Below are positions 11,881-23,348 of a stretch of DNA of 64,000 bases, piece after piece. The translations under genes were made by a program, and so were the position numbers. The stretch covers positions 908,501 to 972,500 of the forward strand of contig BSBM01000261.1 in the NCBI GenBank assembly GCA_027924585.1. The letters run 5' to 3'. Origin of the DNA: Larix kaempferi (taxonomy: Eukaryota; Streptophyta; Pinopsida; Pinales; Pinaceae). A model generated the notes under the pieces. That model was given only the letters and a program-made list of their open reading frames with translations. It ran no database searches and had not been told where the DNA came from. Position 1 is the first letter of the stretch, and each line of letters opens with the position of its first letter.

Positions 11881-13956
11881 ATGTCTTACTATTATGATAA
11901 ATCCTATGAGTACAATTCTTATGAGGAATATGCAGATGCTTATGAGCAATATGAAGAAGAATGTGAATGGTACGAGGAAGAGGTGCCGTCATGCAACACT
12001 TCTTACAATTTCAAGAGAAATGAAGATTATTCTTATGAATTTAAATATGATGAATATGAGTGTATCACACCAACCAAGGATAATTCTATGAGTGAGTTCC
12101 AAAGATGGAGAGCAAAATATAAAACCTTTCCCCAACAATATCAAAAATATCAAGAATATCTTGCTTCGAGCAAAAATACACAAAATGCCATGTCTTTTGA
12201 GTACTATGCTGAACATGTTTTTGAAAATAGGCCCAAAAATTAAGATGTGGAGTTAGTAAAGAAAGGTTTATGCCCTTCTTGTAAAGAACCTTGGAGTGAG
12301 TATCATATATGTGTGCATGAAATTATGTCCCACTTGAGGAGAGCTTTTGTGAATTCTTCAAAAAGTGATTCCAAAGATATTGATCATAAAGAAAACAAGG
12401 GTCAAAATGAATCATCTTGCTTGAAGGATAAAAATGAAGATACATCACAAGATCATGACGAAGATTCTATTGAAAATATGGAAGATCATTTCGAGACACC
12501 TTCTAGCTTAGACATGAACCAAAGAGCATCTACTGATGGATGCTTAAACTATGAAGGAGTACCTACTGATGGGTGCTCACACCTCTATGTTGGTAACATA
12601 GAGATTACTTTTGAAAGTGTTGCTTCAAGCCCAAGTTCCATTAAGCATGATAATGAAGATCTTGTAGCAGTTGAAGTAGAACCAAGATCAACTTCCCCAT
12701 CACCACTTGAGCTTCATGCAGTTGGTCCAAGCAAAATTGAAGAAGATGAGGAGGTTCATTTGCAAGAGCCTCATTTTCTTTAAGGGTCCTTAAAGATGAA
12801 TGAAAAGAAGATCCAAGAGTCCCTCAGCATTTTCCATGACACTCAAGCATTGGTGTCAAATTCTTGTTGGAGAGCTACTTCATTGGAGGAAACATCCTTC
12901 CTTGAAGACATGGAGAAGATTCAAAGAGCAATGTGCCACATCAAAGGTAATTTCATGTCTTTTCCTTTTGATAGAAACCATTTGTTTGAGTTTAATGAAT
13001 TGTTACATGATGCATACTTGAAGAATAATGTGGATAATCATAAGCTCACAATTCAAAATAAGCAACTTCTTGAAAAGTTGCAAGATACTTGTTTTTCCTC
13101 CTATGTTTCAGATTGTCAAATGGTAGATTGTTTGGAGGATTCTCATGACATGGTGGATCATGATAAATGTGAAAATTTGAATGTTCTTGATGTGTTTGAA
13201 GATGAACTTGAAGAGATCCAAACACTTGATGTGGTGGAAGAGGAATTTGAATTGTCTCTTGATGAAGGTTATGCAATTTTTAAAGAAGAGCATGATTCCT
13301 CTACATTGGAACCAATCTATGACAAAGGTTTCACACTTTTCAAGGAGCTGCATGATACTACCCATATGGATCCTTCCCATGATGAAACTTCTGCACTTTT
13401 TGATCATTTGGGTGAGTTAGTTCATTCTCCTACATCCTACAATTCCATGTTTTACAGCATTAGTCTCAATGAAGTATGGGTGAAAGGATTCTTTTTTATG
13501 GTGCCACATGAGGAGTATGGAACTCCTAGATTTACCTTTTATGATGACATGGTTGGAGCACATTCTTATTCACATTTACAGCAGCATCATTCATCACTTT
13601 ATGACGATGCACATCTACATGGATGCACCTATGATATGCATTTGAGTCACTTAAAGACTCATGGTTTTTCTTGCTCAACACTTGGTTCATTTGATGTCGG
13701 AGGAACTTCATCCAACACTTGGGTGAATAGATTTATGATTAGAGAACATTTTTGTTGGAAGCCACATACTTTGTTATATCTTTATGATTCTCACATTCAA
13801 GGATGTATGGGTGAGACTTCTTTGAGTCATTTGAAGTCTCCTTGTTTTTTCTGCTCACTATTTGGTTCAGATTTTAGTGGAGATTCTTCATTCACTTCTT
13901 GGATGAAAGAATACATGGATGAATATTTTGATGCATATCACATCCTTTTGGAGTAG
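11881..13956 (+). pseudogene. Long single-frame protein of unknown function, Gag-like zinc motif
   Basis: From ATG 11881 (MSYYYDKSYEY) one frame runs to TAG 13954, interrupted only by TAA at 12241 and TAA at 12781; all three pieces are in the same phase. The first segment is very rich in Tyr and Glu. The second opens with GLCPSCKEPWSEYHIC, like the zinc-binding CX2C...HXC segment of some gypsy Gag proteins, and then becomes Ser/Asp/Glu-rich. The third (about 390 residues) is acidic and then His/Tyr/Trp-rich, with an internal duplication: HLHGC...LSHLKTHGFSCS and HIQGC...LSHLKSPCFFCS. No protease, RT, integrase or RNase H motif appears. It may be a much-altered gag, or an unrelated gene carried by a non-autonomous element. 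The stops suggest a dying copy, although long uninterrupted pieces remain. Confidence 0.6.
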
Positions 13957-14547
13957 CATTATAGGACATGGGATCCTCACCTATGTCATTGGAGCAGATT
14001 TGATGGGCCACTTGAAGATTGTATGCACTTTGAAAATGGTGGTCTACTTGCTTGGAGGTATAAGCACTTTCATGACTCTTTGATGAAGCATCTCCTTGAT
14101 GTACATTTTCATTATGTTGTTATGTACTTTGATGATATATTTTTGGTACTCATGATGTTTGGAAGAATGCATACAAGAAAATGGGATCCAGTAATCCTCT
14201 TATCTAATGGTGTGGGTTGGAGAGCACTCTTAATTGTTGGGGTGCAATACAAGCAATGGGACCCTGGAATAATTTTTGTTTCATTGGTTTCAATTTTTTT
14301 TGGGAAACAAGAAGTATGGGAGATGGATTTCCCACTTAATAAAGTGATTTTTATCAGATTAGTGCAGCAGCAAGCATGGTGGTTCTTCTCTAAAATATTC
14401 ATGGAAACTCAAAGACTCAAGGTTGGGCAATTCAATGGCAACTTCAAAGAATTCTACAAAAAACAAGTTCTTCAACACCCATGTTTGAAATTGCTTGAGG
14501 ACAAGCAATATTGGGAAGGGAGGATTTGTCATGTCCCAAATTTTTAA
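13957..14547 (+). pseudogene. Continuation of the same frame beyond a third stop
   Basis: Past TAG 13954 the same phase stays open to TAA 14545, about 20 bases into the 3' LTR. It is Trp-rich, with three WDP motifs (TWDPHLC, KWDPVILL, QWDPGIIF) and hydrophobic runs. It probably was the C-terminus of the protein encoded from 11881. No known domain is recognised. Confidence 0.5.
14512..14526 (+). other. Polypurine tract of the pol-less element
   Basis: GGGAAGGGAGGA directly precedes the TG of the 3' LTR, the expected plus-strand priming site. Confidence 0.75.
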
Positions 14548-16551
14548 TTGGGTCACAATGGCCTAATCACATTGGCCATATTCATTAGAGTTTGTAAAAT
14601 TGATGTTAAGGGTCAAATAATTGCCAAGGAGGAAAATTAATAGTTTCCTAGGTTTGGGGTGGAAGCTTTGGGATTTGGAATAAGGGGGATAATAAATGAT
14701 GTTTGAACATTATAATGGAATAAATATTTAATAAAGGAGATAAATAAATATATACAAGTGAAAATCAAAGTGGCATTTGATCATGAAGACACATGGAAGA
14801 AGTGGGACCCACATATGGCTAGATTTCTCCACTACACTTGGCATCATTCTGTCACCAATTCGAATTCAAGGTGAATGGTAACACACTTTGGGGAGTCCAA
14901 AAGGTATTGTTCATGGCATGACTCATCCAAGGTCGAAATATAGAGGAAGAGTAACTCCCATGGAAGAGGAAGAGGCAATTTGGAGCTAGTGAGACACTTG
15001 GGCTAGATTCCCTAGCTCTATGACAACAATGATGAAGATGCTATGACACCTATGACACAAATCAGACCTGAAGGATGACATAAGACATATATGACATGTC
15101 AAGGCTAAAAATAGACTCCAAGAGGGTGCTCAAGGGTATTAGGGCAGCTAATATGCTTCCACATGTGATTTGGTGGAAGTGGGAGACTAGGAATTGTTGT
15201 ACAAGTGGCGTTCTTTGGAATCTCTTCCCAACTTGAGTTGGAATGAGTCTCTTGGAAGGAATTCGACCCATGGAGGACATTAGAACTTTATAAATATCAA
15301 TAAAAAGAATGAAACCAGCTTTTGATCATTTGTAGAATTTGCAATTGCATTTGTGAAGAGGGAGAGCTAGTGGATGACTAGTTTCTTGCCTTAGCCAATT
15401 TCGAGGGTGAAAGATTCCCATCCAAGTTGGTAATAGGAAAGGCCATTCAGAATTTTCAGTTGGAGCTTTAATGGAGTCTTTATTTTCAGGTGTAAGCTAC
15501 AAGGAAGCTCATGGTTTCTTCTATTGCAGCTCACTCCTTCAACCATTTCCAGTTTTGATGGCATATTCTTGATCCTTGAGGGAGGGCGTTTTTGGTGAGC
15601 TATTGTACTCTTTGGCGGGGATTATAATGCCCCATTTATTTTTTAATATGAATTCAATACTCTTCTCTTCATCTCCAAAAAGTTTCAGGTCGAAATTCCA
15701 AGTAGAAATGTATAAATCTCATTTTTAATGAAAGAACAGTGCCATTTCCCCACTATCTTGTTGTTAACCAATGTAATGCTGATGATTTTGAATGAATGGA
15801 TGATTATATGATGCATTTGAGATTAATGGACTTCCATGGATGTATTTTACAAGTTTCATGTACTCTACGTGAGCATTTGAAGTATTTTTACTCAGTTTAA
15901 TTGCATTGGGAGAAGAAATAGTGCAATTTCTCCAAGGGTCGAATTGGTGATTTTTGCGGTTGAATGAGAGAGGGTTGGAACATATACAATAATAAATTAA
16001 TGGTGCACATAAGACCTTAATAAAATTCTTAATACATTACCTACCTATGTTTAGAAATTTGAATGGGTTTGGAGGCATTTGGGAATCCATTTTCAATACT
16101 TACCCCAGGGGGATTTAAACCCCAAATTACTAGTAAAATTGCATACTTGGTCCAGAATATTAAGAGAGTTTTCAGAGGTATTTTGGTGGCCATATCTAAT
16201 CCATTAATATAATATTCAAGTCCTAATATCATTAATACACCTTCCTTGAAGATTTGAAGACATTTGGAGTCAATTCAAGACCTAGAGACCAATACTAGTC
16301 AAAGGGAAATTACTAGTAAAGTTCCCTACATTGGCCAGAATTGAAAGAGGATTTGCAGAAGTATTTTAAAGGTCCAAAAGCATCCCTGAAATAAATATTT
16401 ATGTTCTAACATCATCCATATACCTTATCAGAATATTTGGGAGCAATTGGAGCAATTTGGGGACCTAGAGCTCAAAACTAGTCAAAGGTCTAACTAGGGA
16501 AAAAAGTGAAAAATTGTCATTTTAATAAAATTCCTAACAAGGGATATTACA
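14527..16551 (+). repeat. 3' LTR of the pol-less element (2025 bp)
   Basis: It is a direct repeat of 9801-11814 from TGTCATGTCCC to GATATTACA, with scattered substitutions and small indels (for example an extra TAATAAAATTC-like piece near 16020). Confidence 0.92.
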
Positions 16552-16556
16552 CGGAT

Positions 16557-18049
16557 GAGTGTGAAGTTGTCCAAGCTTAAGTATCTTTGCATTCTTTTTT
16601 GGAGAAGGCCAATTGGTGGAAATTTATACATAAATTTCGTAGCCATAACACCAATGCGGCAATGGATTTTGGTCAGTATTTTCATGGAAAAGTTGTGCAA
16701 TTTGTAGACTTGCAATTCCCCGTCAATGACATGTGGATTTATTGTTGGATCCTAGTCTTCTAGCCAACTAGGTCCTCCTGACTGAGTTGGCTCATATAGT
16801 CGTGTCGGTTATGATAACCAGATGAACAATTATGGAGCCATAACAGAATAATTGTATGTATCAAATATATAATACGCTGGCGAGCCAAGTAAATAGAGAT
16901 GCTTTTTGTACACATATGGTTTTCCTGATAATACAAGATACGTGTTCCTTGGGTTCCCATTACTCTATTCTCTTGCTCTCTCATGTATGTAGTACTATGT
17001 GTGAAATGTATATTTATGTGTATGATCGATTCGCTACTCGTAAGTCCATGTAATCCTACATATTACAACATTGGTTTTGTTGCTAGTAGTACTTACCCGA
17101 GACATAAAGCATCCATACATATAGTGAGTGAGAGGGAAATTGGAGCCTAGTGGAACCAAAAGATTGAAAACTATATACAAAATTATTCTAGAAGGAACAA
17201 ACTAATGCTTGCACATGCACGAGAAAAGTTCTTCAGAGAGTCACATGAAATATTCATAGAAGCCATTTCCCATGAAATAAAGAAATTTCTTGGCGTTGTT
17301 CATGACCAAGTTGGATGCCCATAATGAAGGACTCCTAATGCACAATATCTATAACGGAGGAAGGATGAATTTATATGAATGGTTTGAAAGTATATGAGAA
17401 TAATTTTGTGAAGAACAAGATATAGAATAAATATCATCAGTCGACCAAGTCCATCACAAATTCTACACCGACCTTCAGGAAGTATTTTTCTGCTCTATAC
17501 CAAGTTTGTTGTATAAATTCTTAATCAAAAATGAAGTTGGTCACATAGTCAAACCATGACATCCATTGGGCATGCTCACTTCATCAAATTAGGAGCAGAT
17601 GCATAAAGACTAGGAGCGCTTTGTCAACGAATGCCAGTGGGAATATTTTTTGAACAAATGAAGCCTATTGCTAAACCCACTTCTGTCGAACAATAAGAGT
17701 TGAGTCGTAAATGAGGGGGTCTCCATCCATATCTATTAAATAAAGAATGATGCTAGTCGAAAGAAGAACAAAAGAATGAATCCCTGTAAAAATTCAAGTC
17801 TGCTGATAGATAGGTCGCACGTTATGGTGCCAACCCCACAATCTCTACACATTGCAATTCCAAATGCTTCAAATCATGTCGAGTATGTACCGATGATAAT
17901 GACAACTAGGCCGACCATTATACAAATTATAGAGCGCGACATGGGACTAGGACTAGGTGATAGCAGCATATGGAATTGAATAGATCAATACGAACAAATT
18001 ACAAATAGGTTTATGATACAATGACCAATGCATGGTAATTGTATTACCT
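16557..18049 (+). other. Old decayed sequence flanking the pol-less element
   Basis: Only short readable pieces are present. One at about 16606-16760 (NWWKFIHKFRSHN, GKVVQFVDLQF) resembles the WWFF...KIF part of the neighbouring element's C-terminal frame and may be a relic of a relative. From about 17.4 kb the plus strand looks like the N-terminal part of the gag relic that becomes clear at 18050. No intact gene is seen. Confidence 0.4.
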
Positions 18050-19140
18050 TCACACCCAAATTAGGAAGAAATTCTTTTAATTTATTTTATTCAGAACATG
18101 TGGAGGTACACCCCCCTACTAGAAACATAGCTCTCACCTCGTACATGAATATCATGGAAGAAGGTCCCAAGACAAAATAGAAAATAAAAGATAAATTCCT
18201 ATAGTTTTTTAAAGCCGATGACACCAAGCATATATCCAGACATAAGCTAAAATAAATCAAGCAATGAATAGGAGAAACAATACACAAATATGATAAAAGA
18301 TTCAAATATATCCTCAGCTATATGCCATGAAAAATGGACCAAGCCATCATAATCCAATTTTTTGTTGTATACCTCCAACCTAGAATCAAGAGATCACTCC
18401 TATTACATGAATAAACAACCTATGATGATGTCTTAAATAAATATCTGATTGGATTCGAACAAAGATTACTCGACCAGACCCAACGAAAGATGACTGTAAG
18501 AAAAGATTGAAACAATACAACAGTCACTTCAGCATCATACCATGAGGAATAAAAACATATGGTGTACCACGTGCTGAAGAGAAGGCCACATGAGAGACAA
18601 TTTCCCCTATATTGAGCAAAGAAGATATCATGATGACCGGAATGCATACCAGAGAGAAATCAAACAACTTGAAGAAAATCCAAGAGTATTTCTAGAAGAG
18701 TGTAAACTAGAAAAATTCCACATGACGCAAAAAACTATTTTTGTGACATATGTGAAAGGTTTGAACCTCATTCAATGATAAAATGCCCCTATAATGCTGA
18801 CAACATAAAACCAAAATGGTGTGGAACATGTTGAATGACACAACATTCGATCGTAGAATGTATCATGAACTTAAAGACCAAATAAAATTATCATATAGTG
18901 TATCAAACATAGACTGTCAAGCAGAAAAGATAGGATGGCCACAACAACAACCAACAAAATAATGGAAATAGATGACAAGGTGGATATAATGGTCATGTAA
19001 GAAACAACAATTGGGGATATAGGCCACTAGGTCATGGAAAAGCACATTGCTTCGTGTGCTATAGTGAAGAACATTTAAGTCTCGACTGTCAAAAACTACA
19101 ACCATGCAGCCACATGTCTATTAATATTGATACTACACAT
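18050..19140 (+). pseudogene. Ty3/gypsy gag relic with three zinc knuckles
   Basis: The gag core is readable through many stops and shifts: FKADDTKH, GETIHKYDKRFKYILSYMP, IIIQFFVVYLQPRI, TTYDDVLNKYL. Three zinc knuckles follow: CDICERFEPHSMIKC (about 18738-18782), CGTC, a stop, then QHSIVEC (about 18821-18862), and a perfect CX2CX4HX4C at 19048-19089 (CFVCYSEEHLSLDC). Triple knuckles and an (I/V)QFFVAGLQPRI-like core occur in a group of plant gypsy Gag proteins. The copy is far too broken to work. It is unrelated to the Tat-like element at 21543, whose Gag has no knuckle. Confidence 0.75.
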
Positions 19141-19790
19141 GTTATCATAACTACGATCATGTGACCAGTGCGAATATTCCTTTGATATCCATGCGACTAA
19201 CATAAATGATGGAATATCAACCAGTAGTGATGCATTAAATACTCATGAGAGCTCCATTACCTCCAAAAATTTGAATTTGTCTCCTCACAAATTTTCTTTC
19301 CTTAAATGGCCCCTTTTGTGTACCTTGGATCTAGATCATGAGATCAAGGTGTTCACATTGGGATCTAGTTATTTCTTGGCCACCTCTTGGACTAGAAAAG
19401 GAATCCATGGGAATGCTTATAAAAGAGAGAAACTAATAGCAAGGTTATGCTGATGGAATTTTCTTGAACTACCTTATAGCTCACCTCTTCCCTCTTGTTT
19501 AACATCTACCAAGCTCCCTTGCCACCTTATTTCAAGGGGCAAGTGTTCTTCTCATTTATTCCTCAAGCTACTTAGCATCTAGTGTGGACTAGATAGACCT
19601 CCCTAAGAGGGATTGTTTTCCTCCATTGGGCTCATATCCCCTAGGTGTTGTACATGCTTCACCATTGGGCAATACAAAAGTGGTTTGGAATCTTTTGGTT
19701 GTTGGATTTTGCATTCCTACCCCTTTTTTTGTTTTGTTTTATTTTCATTTTCTTTGTTTATTTATTTTTACTAACAACCAATTTCAAGAT
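19095..19790 (+). repeat. Dispersed repeat, copy 1 (copy 2 at 47165-47853)
   Basis: From AACTACAACCATG...CACATGTCTATTAATA onward this matches 47165-47853 over about 690 bp. Shared landmarks are CGATCATGTGACCA, CATTAAATACTCATGA, CTTAAATGGCCCCTTTTGTGTACC, a TATAAAAGAGAG box, CACCTCTTCCCTCTTG, GGCAAGTGTTCTTCTCATTTATTC and GGTTGTACATGCTT. Copy 1 follows the last zinc knuckle, so both are remnants of one old gypsy family. The TATAAAAGAGAG hints that part of it is promoter or LTR sequence. Confidence 0.8.
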
Positions 19791-21215
19791 CACTTGGAGT
19801 ACTCACCCACACAACAGGGGCACCTAATACTGAAGCCTATCTATAACCTACCAAGATTCGCCCCTTACCAAGTAGGAAGGATTCACCCTCATGCAATATT
19901 TTTCACAATAATATTTATGGCGACCCCACTTATCTTAGTTCATTTCTTTTAAACTAGGTTGTTATTTGTTGAGTAGTTGATTTCTGGTATATTGTTTTTT
20001 GTAGGTGAAGAGGTCCATACCCTTCATTCTAGAAAATCGACCGCCTTTTGGATGCAATTGTTGTTTCAAGAAATGCATAGATCCTGTTGTATTGGGCACA
20101 ATGTTCACACAAATGATCCATCAATAGTTGCGTTATCCACGCTTATTAACAGATATTCACCTATGAGGGTTTATATATCACTAATTTGTGCGGCCTCTTC
20201 ACGTTGTAACCATGCTATTGCTCACTAGTGAGTCTTTTTGTCGTGCTATAGCGCACCTGTTTTTGTGTTTTGTGCGTGGATGTGCTATTTATTTGCTTTA
20301 TACCTATTTTTAACAATATTGCATCCCCATTGCTACTCTCTAATGAACCATAACTAATTAAATTTCAATAGTTACATGTTTCTATAGTAATTAGCTCACT
20401 TAGACTAAGATTAGGGAGTAAAGAATCCTTCTCTCTCCAAACTTACTTAGGTAACCAACCTTCACGCTTTCAATGGGCCCCATTGTTGTCACTAGTATTC
20501 AAGACATCTTGTGTTTTTGTCTACTTGACATGTTTTTATGGTCAAAAGTAGTGTAGAATCCACTTTTTGCACACAAGCAAGGACCTAAAGAATCTTGTCT
20601 CCCCAAGTAGGCTCTTCACCTCACACTTCTTTTGAGCTTGGTGAATCAGAAAGGGCTAAGAAGTTTGAAATACCTCCATTGCACACGTTTACTTCATTAG
20701 CACTTTTTTTTTAAAAAGCACCGTTAGCATCTTTTACAGTTAAAAGTTCATCTCCATTTTCATTTACTTTACACTCTTCTAGTTAATTTGCAACAATCAA
20801 TTTGATTACCTCACATGTGTTTGCATCACTAGCACACACTAAGGGACCTAAAAAATCTTTCATTCCAAGTATGCTCTTTACCTCACACTTATTGTGATCT
20901 TGGTGAATCAGAAAGGAAGGGAAGTGTGAAATACCTCCGTTAAACTCATTAAGTGAATCAAGACCCTTAAAAAAAACTTTGTAAATTTCCAACCAACTAA
21001 AATCCTCCACAGGATGTCATGAAAAAACGTTTTAGTTCGGTAGGATTGATTGGGATAGGAATCCATTAATGCCCACCAATCCACTAAATTTTAAAATAAA
21101 ACCTAGATGAAGTTAGTCGTGTCCATTGTCCAAGGAGGTCAAAACCAATGTATAGTTTCCATACCCTCTCCAAAGAGCCACTCAACTTTTTGTTTAGGTG
21201 ACATTATACCACCTA
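19791..21215 (+). other. Decayed sequence with a degenerate direct repeat
   Basis: There is no gene. A segment at about 20571-20690 (AGGACCTAAAGAATCTT, CACCTCACACTT, TTGGTGAATCAGAAAG, GAAATACCTCC) recurs at about 20829-20940, a diverged duplication with roughly 255-bp spacing. The rest is AT-rich, low-information DNA into which copia-B inserted at 21221. Confidence 0.55.
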
Positions 21216-21220
21216 GGTGG
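21216..21220 (+). other. Target site duplication of copia-B, left copy
   Basis: GGTGG directly before the TGTTGAAA of the 5' LTR matches GGTGG at 38631-38635 right after the 3' LTR. Confidence 0.88.
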
Positions 21221-21542
21221 TGTTGAAATATTGTAACTTCTAAGAATATTTTATTTGTACTTTATCCGAAGATGTTTCATTCCTCCGCCGGGACCCTATT
21301 GTATATCCGGAGATGTTTTTTCCTCCACTAGGATGTGGTAACTAGGGCTATTAAACTCTCCTAGTGAGGTCAGCCCCGAGTTAGCTGTTTAGGGGTTATT
21401 AGACTCTCCTAGGAGAAGTCGACCCAGTTAGGGTTAAAGGTCAAGTGAAGTAAAGTATAAATAGAGGATGTGTGATCCTCATTTATGACATTCACTTATT
21501 CACTCTCTTGTGTATTGTGCATAAGTGAGAGAGAAAGATCCG
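21221..21542 (+). repeat. copia-B 5' LTR, left part
   Basis: It starts TGTTGAAATATTG and aligns with the 3' LTR from 38119 until GAGAGAAAGATC, where the gypsy element begins. It carries the TATA box TATAAATA at 21456-21463 and the doubled GGTTATTAGAC-type block (about 21351-21426). The last five bases, ATCCG, are the left target duplication of the gypsy insertion. Confidence 0.92.
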
Positions 21543-22807
21543 TGTTAAGTCAGTAAATTTTTCTGCATTTTTAGTTTTTTCTCTCTAAATTTTGGTTTGT
21601 TTTTTAGTGTACCTTAGTTAATTGTTGGTTTTCACTTTTGGTTTTTTGCCTTCTTAAGAGCCTTATGAATGCTTGAATAAAGTTTGAGCCCAGTCCTTTC
21701 AGTTTTCATTTGTTTTTGGTCATTTTTATATTGAAAGTGGGTCAATGTGAGTTATATATTCAAAAGGAGAATCAATAATGACTTTAGAGAATAGCTAGAC
21801 TAATGTCCTAAACCAAATAGCTGCCAAAATCTCCGACAAGTTGGAAAAAATTTAGAAAATGGCTAAATTTTGGTTAAAAGGTATTCTTGTAGCGCTACAC
21901 CAAAGTTTAACACAGAGTGCGCTACAGGAATATCGTGGCATGAGTTTTTTGTAATTTCTCGATCTGATTTCCATCATCATGAAGAGTGTGAGTATCTAAT
22001 TGCATTGTGTGAAGTGTTTAACACGTGTATGCAGCATTTGAGCATGATGTTAGTTGGTTGATAATCACGAAGAGAAGACAAGGGCATCATTACAGGTTAT
22101 GCGGGTTCAGTTGCACAGAGACCAGCCAGTTCCGGGTTTAGCTGTCAAGTTTCCCTCGTCACACGCATCATCACTGAGGAGTTAGTGTTTGAGGAGGAGA
22201 CTTCATTGTTGAACGTTGGATTACGTTACTGTGGAAGGAGACAGCTGTGATTCTGGCGCCAGCAGAAATTAGGGCTTTTGAATTCGTTCACCTGCAGCCA
22301 AAGAATTGTTAGGAAGACACCTGTGCTCGAAGAAGAACAATATTAACACCCCAAATTAAAGACATTACGCCACGATGGAGGAGTAATTGACAGGTATTAC
22401 GTATAACCCTCATAGCTGGAGAATTTGGGTTTTTGCTGCTGCGTGTTCTTCTGAAAAAATTGGTTGCTGAGAAGGATGTAATAGCATGAAAGGATGAAGA
22501 ATTCATCACTGAAATAGTTAGCTGAAGCATGATAGGAGGAATTTGCATGACCGTTTCTTTTATGACCTAATCAAAATAGAGCGTCGAAAAAACTCACAGA
22601 ATTGCCTGTAGAACTCAGTTTTGTTTACACAGAGGGAAGTCTGCTAGCTTGATACAGGTGTTACACAGGGAGGTTTGTAGATTTGTGCAGGGGATTTAAA
22701 TATCATTGAAATTGTTATAGCCTGCAGTACTATTTGCCCAGAAAACAGCTTATAAGACACTTCTGAAACCTAAAACTAGACTGTTCCAGTTCCTTGAAAA
22801 GAAAGAA

Positions 22808-23122
22808 ATGGGAAAAAACAGTAAAAGTGGTAAGATTAATAGGGCTGAACCCACAGATTTGACATGGATCCAAAAACTTCCATATTGTGCAGAGCTGTTC
22901 CAACAGGCAGGATGGTTGAAATTCTTCAAGAAGATAGATGGCTTTAATGCCCAAGTATCCTGCAATTTTGCCAAAGGACTTAAGAATGAGATGATCATAA
23001 TGGATCCTTTGAGATTCAAATTGACTGTAGATTTAATTTCAGAAGCCACTGAAATTGATAATGAGGGCGAGCTCTGGTTTAAGAAGTCTCCTTTTGAGTT
23101 TGATCCTCAAAGATACTCATGA
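22808..23122 (+). CDS. LTR-borne frame 1, unknown function (104 aa)
   Basis: ATG 22808 starts a 104-residue frame (MGKNSKSGKINRAEP) lying wholly inside the LTR. Its middle (AELFQQAGWLKFF, QVSCNFAKGL, RFKLTVDLISEATEI) follows a W.KF...N...FA..L...F.V....I pattern. That pattern recalls accessory plant retrotransposon proteins of the kind annotated as putative plant transposon protein, a resemblance I cannot test. The end overlaps a second frame that continues as a coiled coil, so the two may once have formed one protein. The 3' LTR copy (31540-31869) has a seventh A in the A-run after the ATG, which shifts that start out of frame. Transcription would have to cover this part of the LTR for the frame to matter. 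Confidence 0.45.
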   Translation: MGKNSKSGKINRAEPTDLTWIQKLPYCAELFQQAGWLKFFKKIDGFNAQVSCNFAKGLKNEMIIMDPLRFKLTVDLISEATEIDNEGELWFKKSPFEFDPQRYS

Positions 23123-23348
23123 TAATTTTCAGGAGTTGGTAATTGATGCAAAAGAGGCACTCAGAAGAAAAAGGGTTGCTGACAGGAATTGCTCAGAATT
23201 AGAAAAGACAGTTCAAACCTTGCAGCATGAAAATGAACACCTGCACAAAAGGATAACTGAGCTGGAGCAAAAGCACAAAAGAGTGAAGAAAAGATCCTCA
23301 AGTCCAGATGGCATAGCTTTGCTAGTGGAGGCATCGAAAGAGATCTAG
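23100..23348 (+). CDS. LTR-borne frame 2, coiled-coil segment
   Basis: In the next phase, overlapping the end of frame 1, a run of about 80 codons reads as a charged coiled coil (KEALRRKRVADRNC, LEKTVQTLQHENEHL, HKRITELEQKHKRVKK) ending SKEI and TAG 23346. It has no ATG of its own at a sensible place, since the frame opens upstream within frame 1. A single +1 shift at the overlap would join a globular part to a leucine-rich coil. The 3' LTR copy (to 32095) differs by one residue in the stretch I compared. Confidence 0.45.
   Translation: MILKDTHDNFQELVIDAKEALRRKRVADRNCSELEKTVQTLQHENEHLHKRITELEQKHKRVKKRSSSPDGIALLVEASKEI

Larger units (their letters stand above)
9801..16551 (+). mobile_element. 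Complete LTR element without pol genes (6.75 kb)
   Basis: Two direct repeats of about 2 kb (9801-11814 and 14527-16551) start TGTCATGTCCC and end GATATTACA. The first is followed one base later by a tRNA-iMet primer site and the second is preceded by a purine tract. The flanks are TGGAT (9796-9800) and CGGAT (16552-16556), a 5-bp target duplication with one change. The 2.7 kb interior contains no RT, integrase, protease or RNase H motif, so the element must have moved with enzymes from another element. It does contain one long frame of unknown function. The LTR copies differ at a modest number of sites by eye. Confidence 0.9.

Noticed and set aside
16606-16760. Second copy of the pol-less element's protein next to its 3' LTR
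   Set aside because: Only a few aromatic residues align (WWKF against WWFF). Kept as a possibility in the flanking-region entry, not called as a gene.
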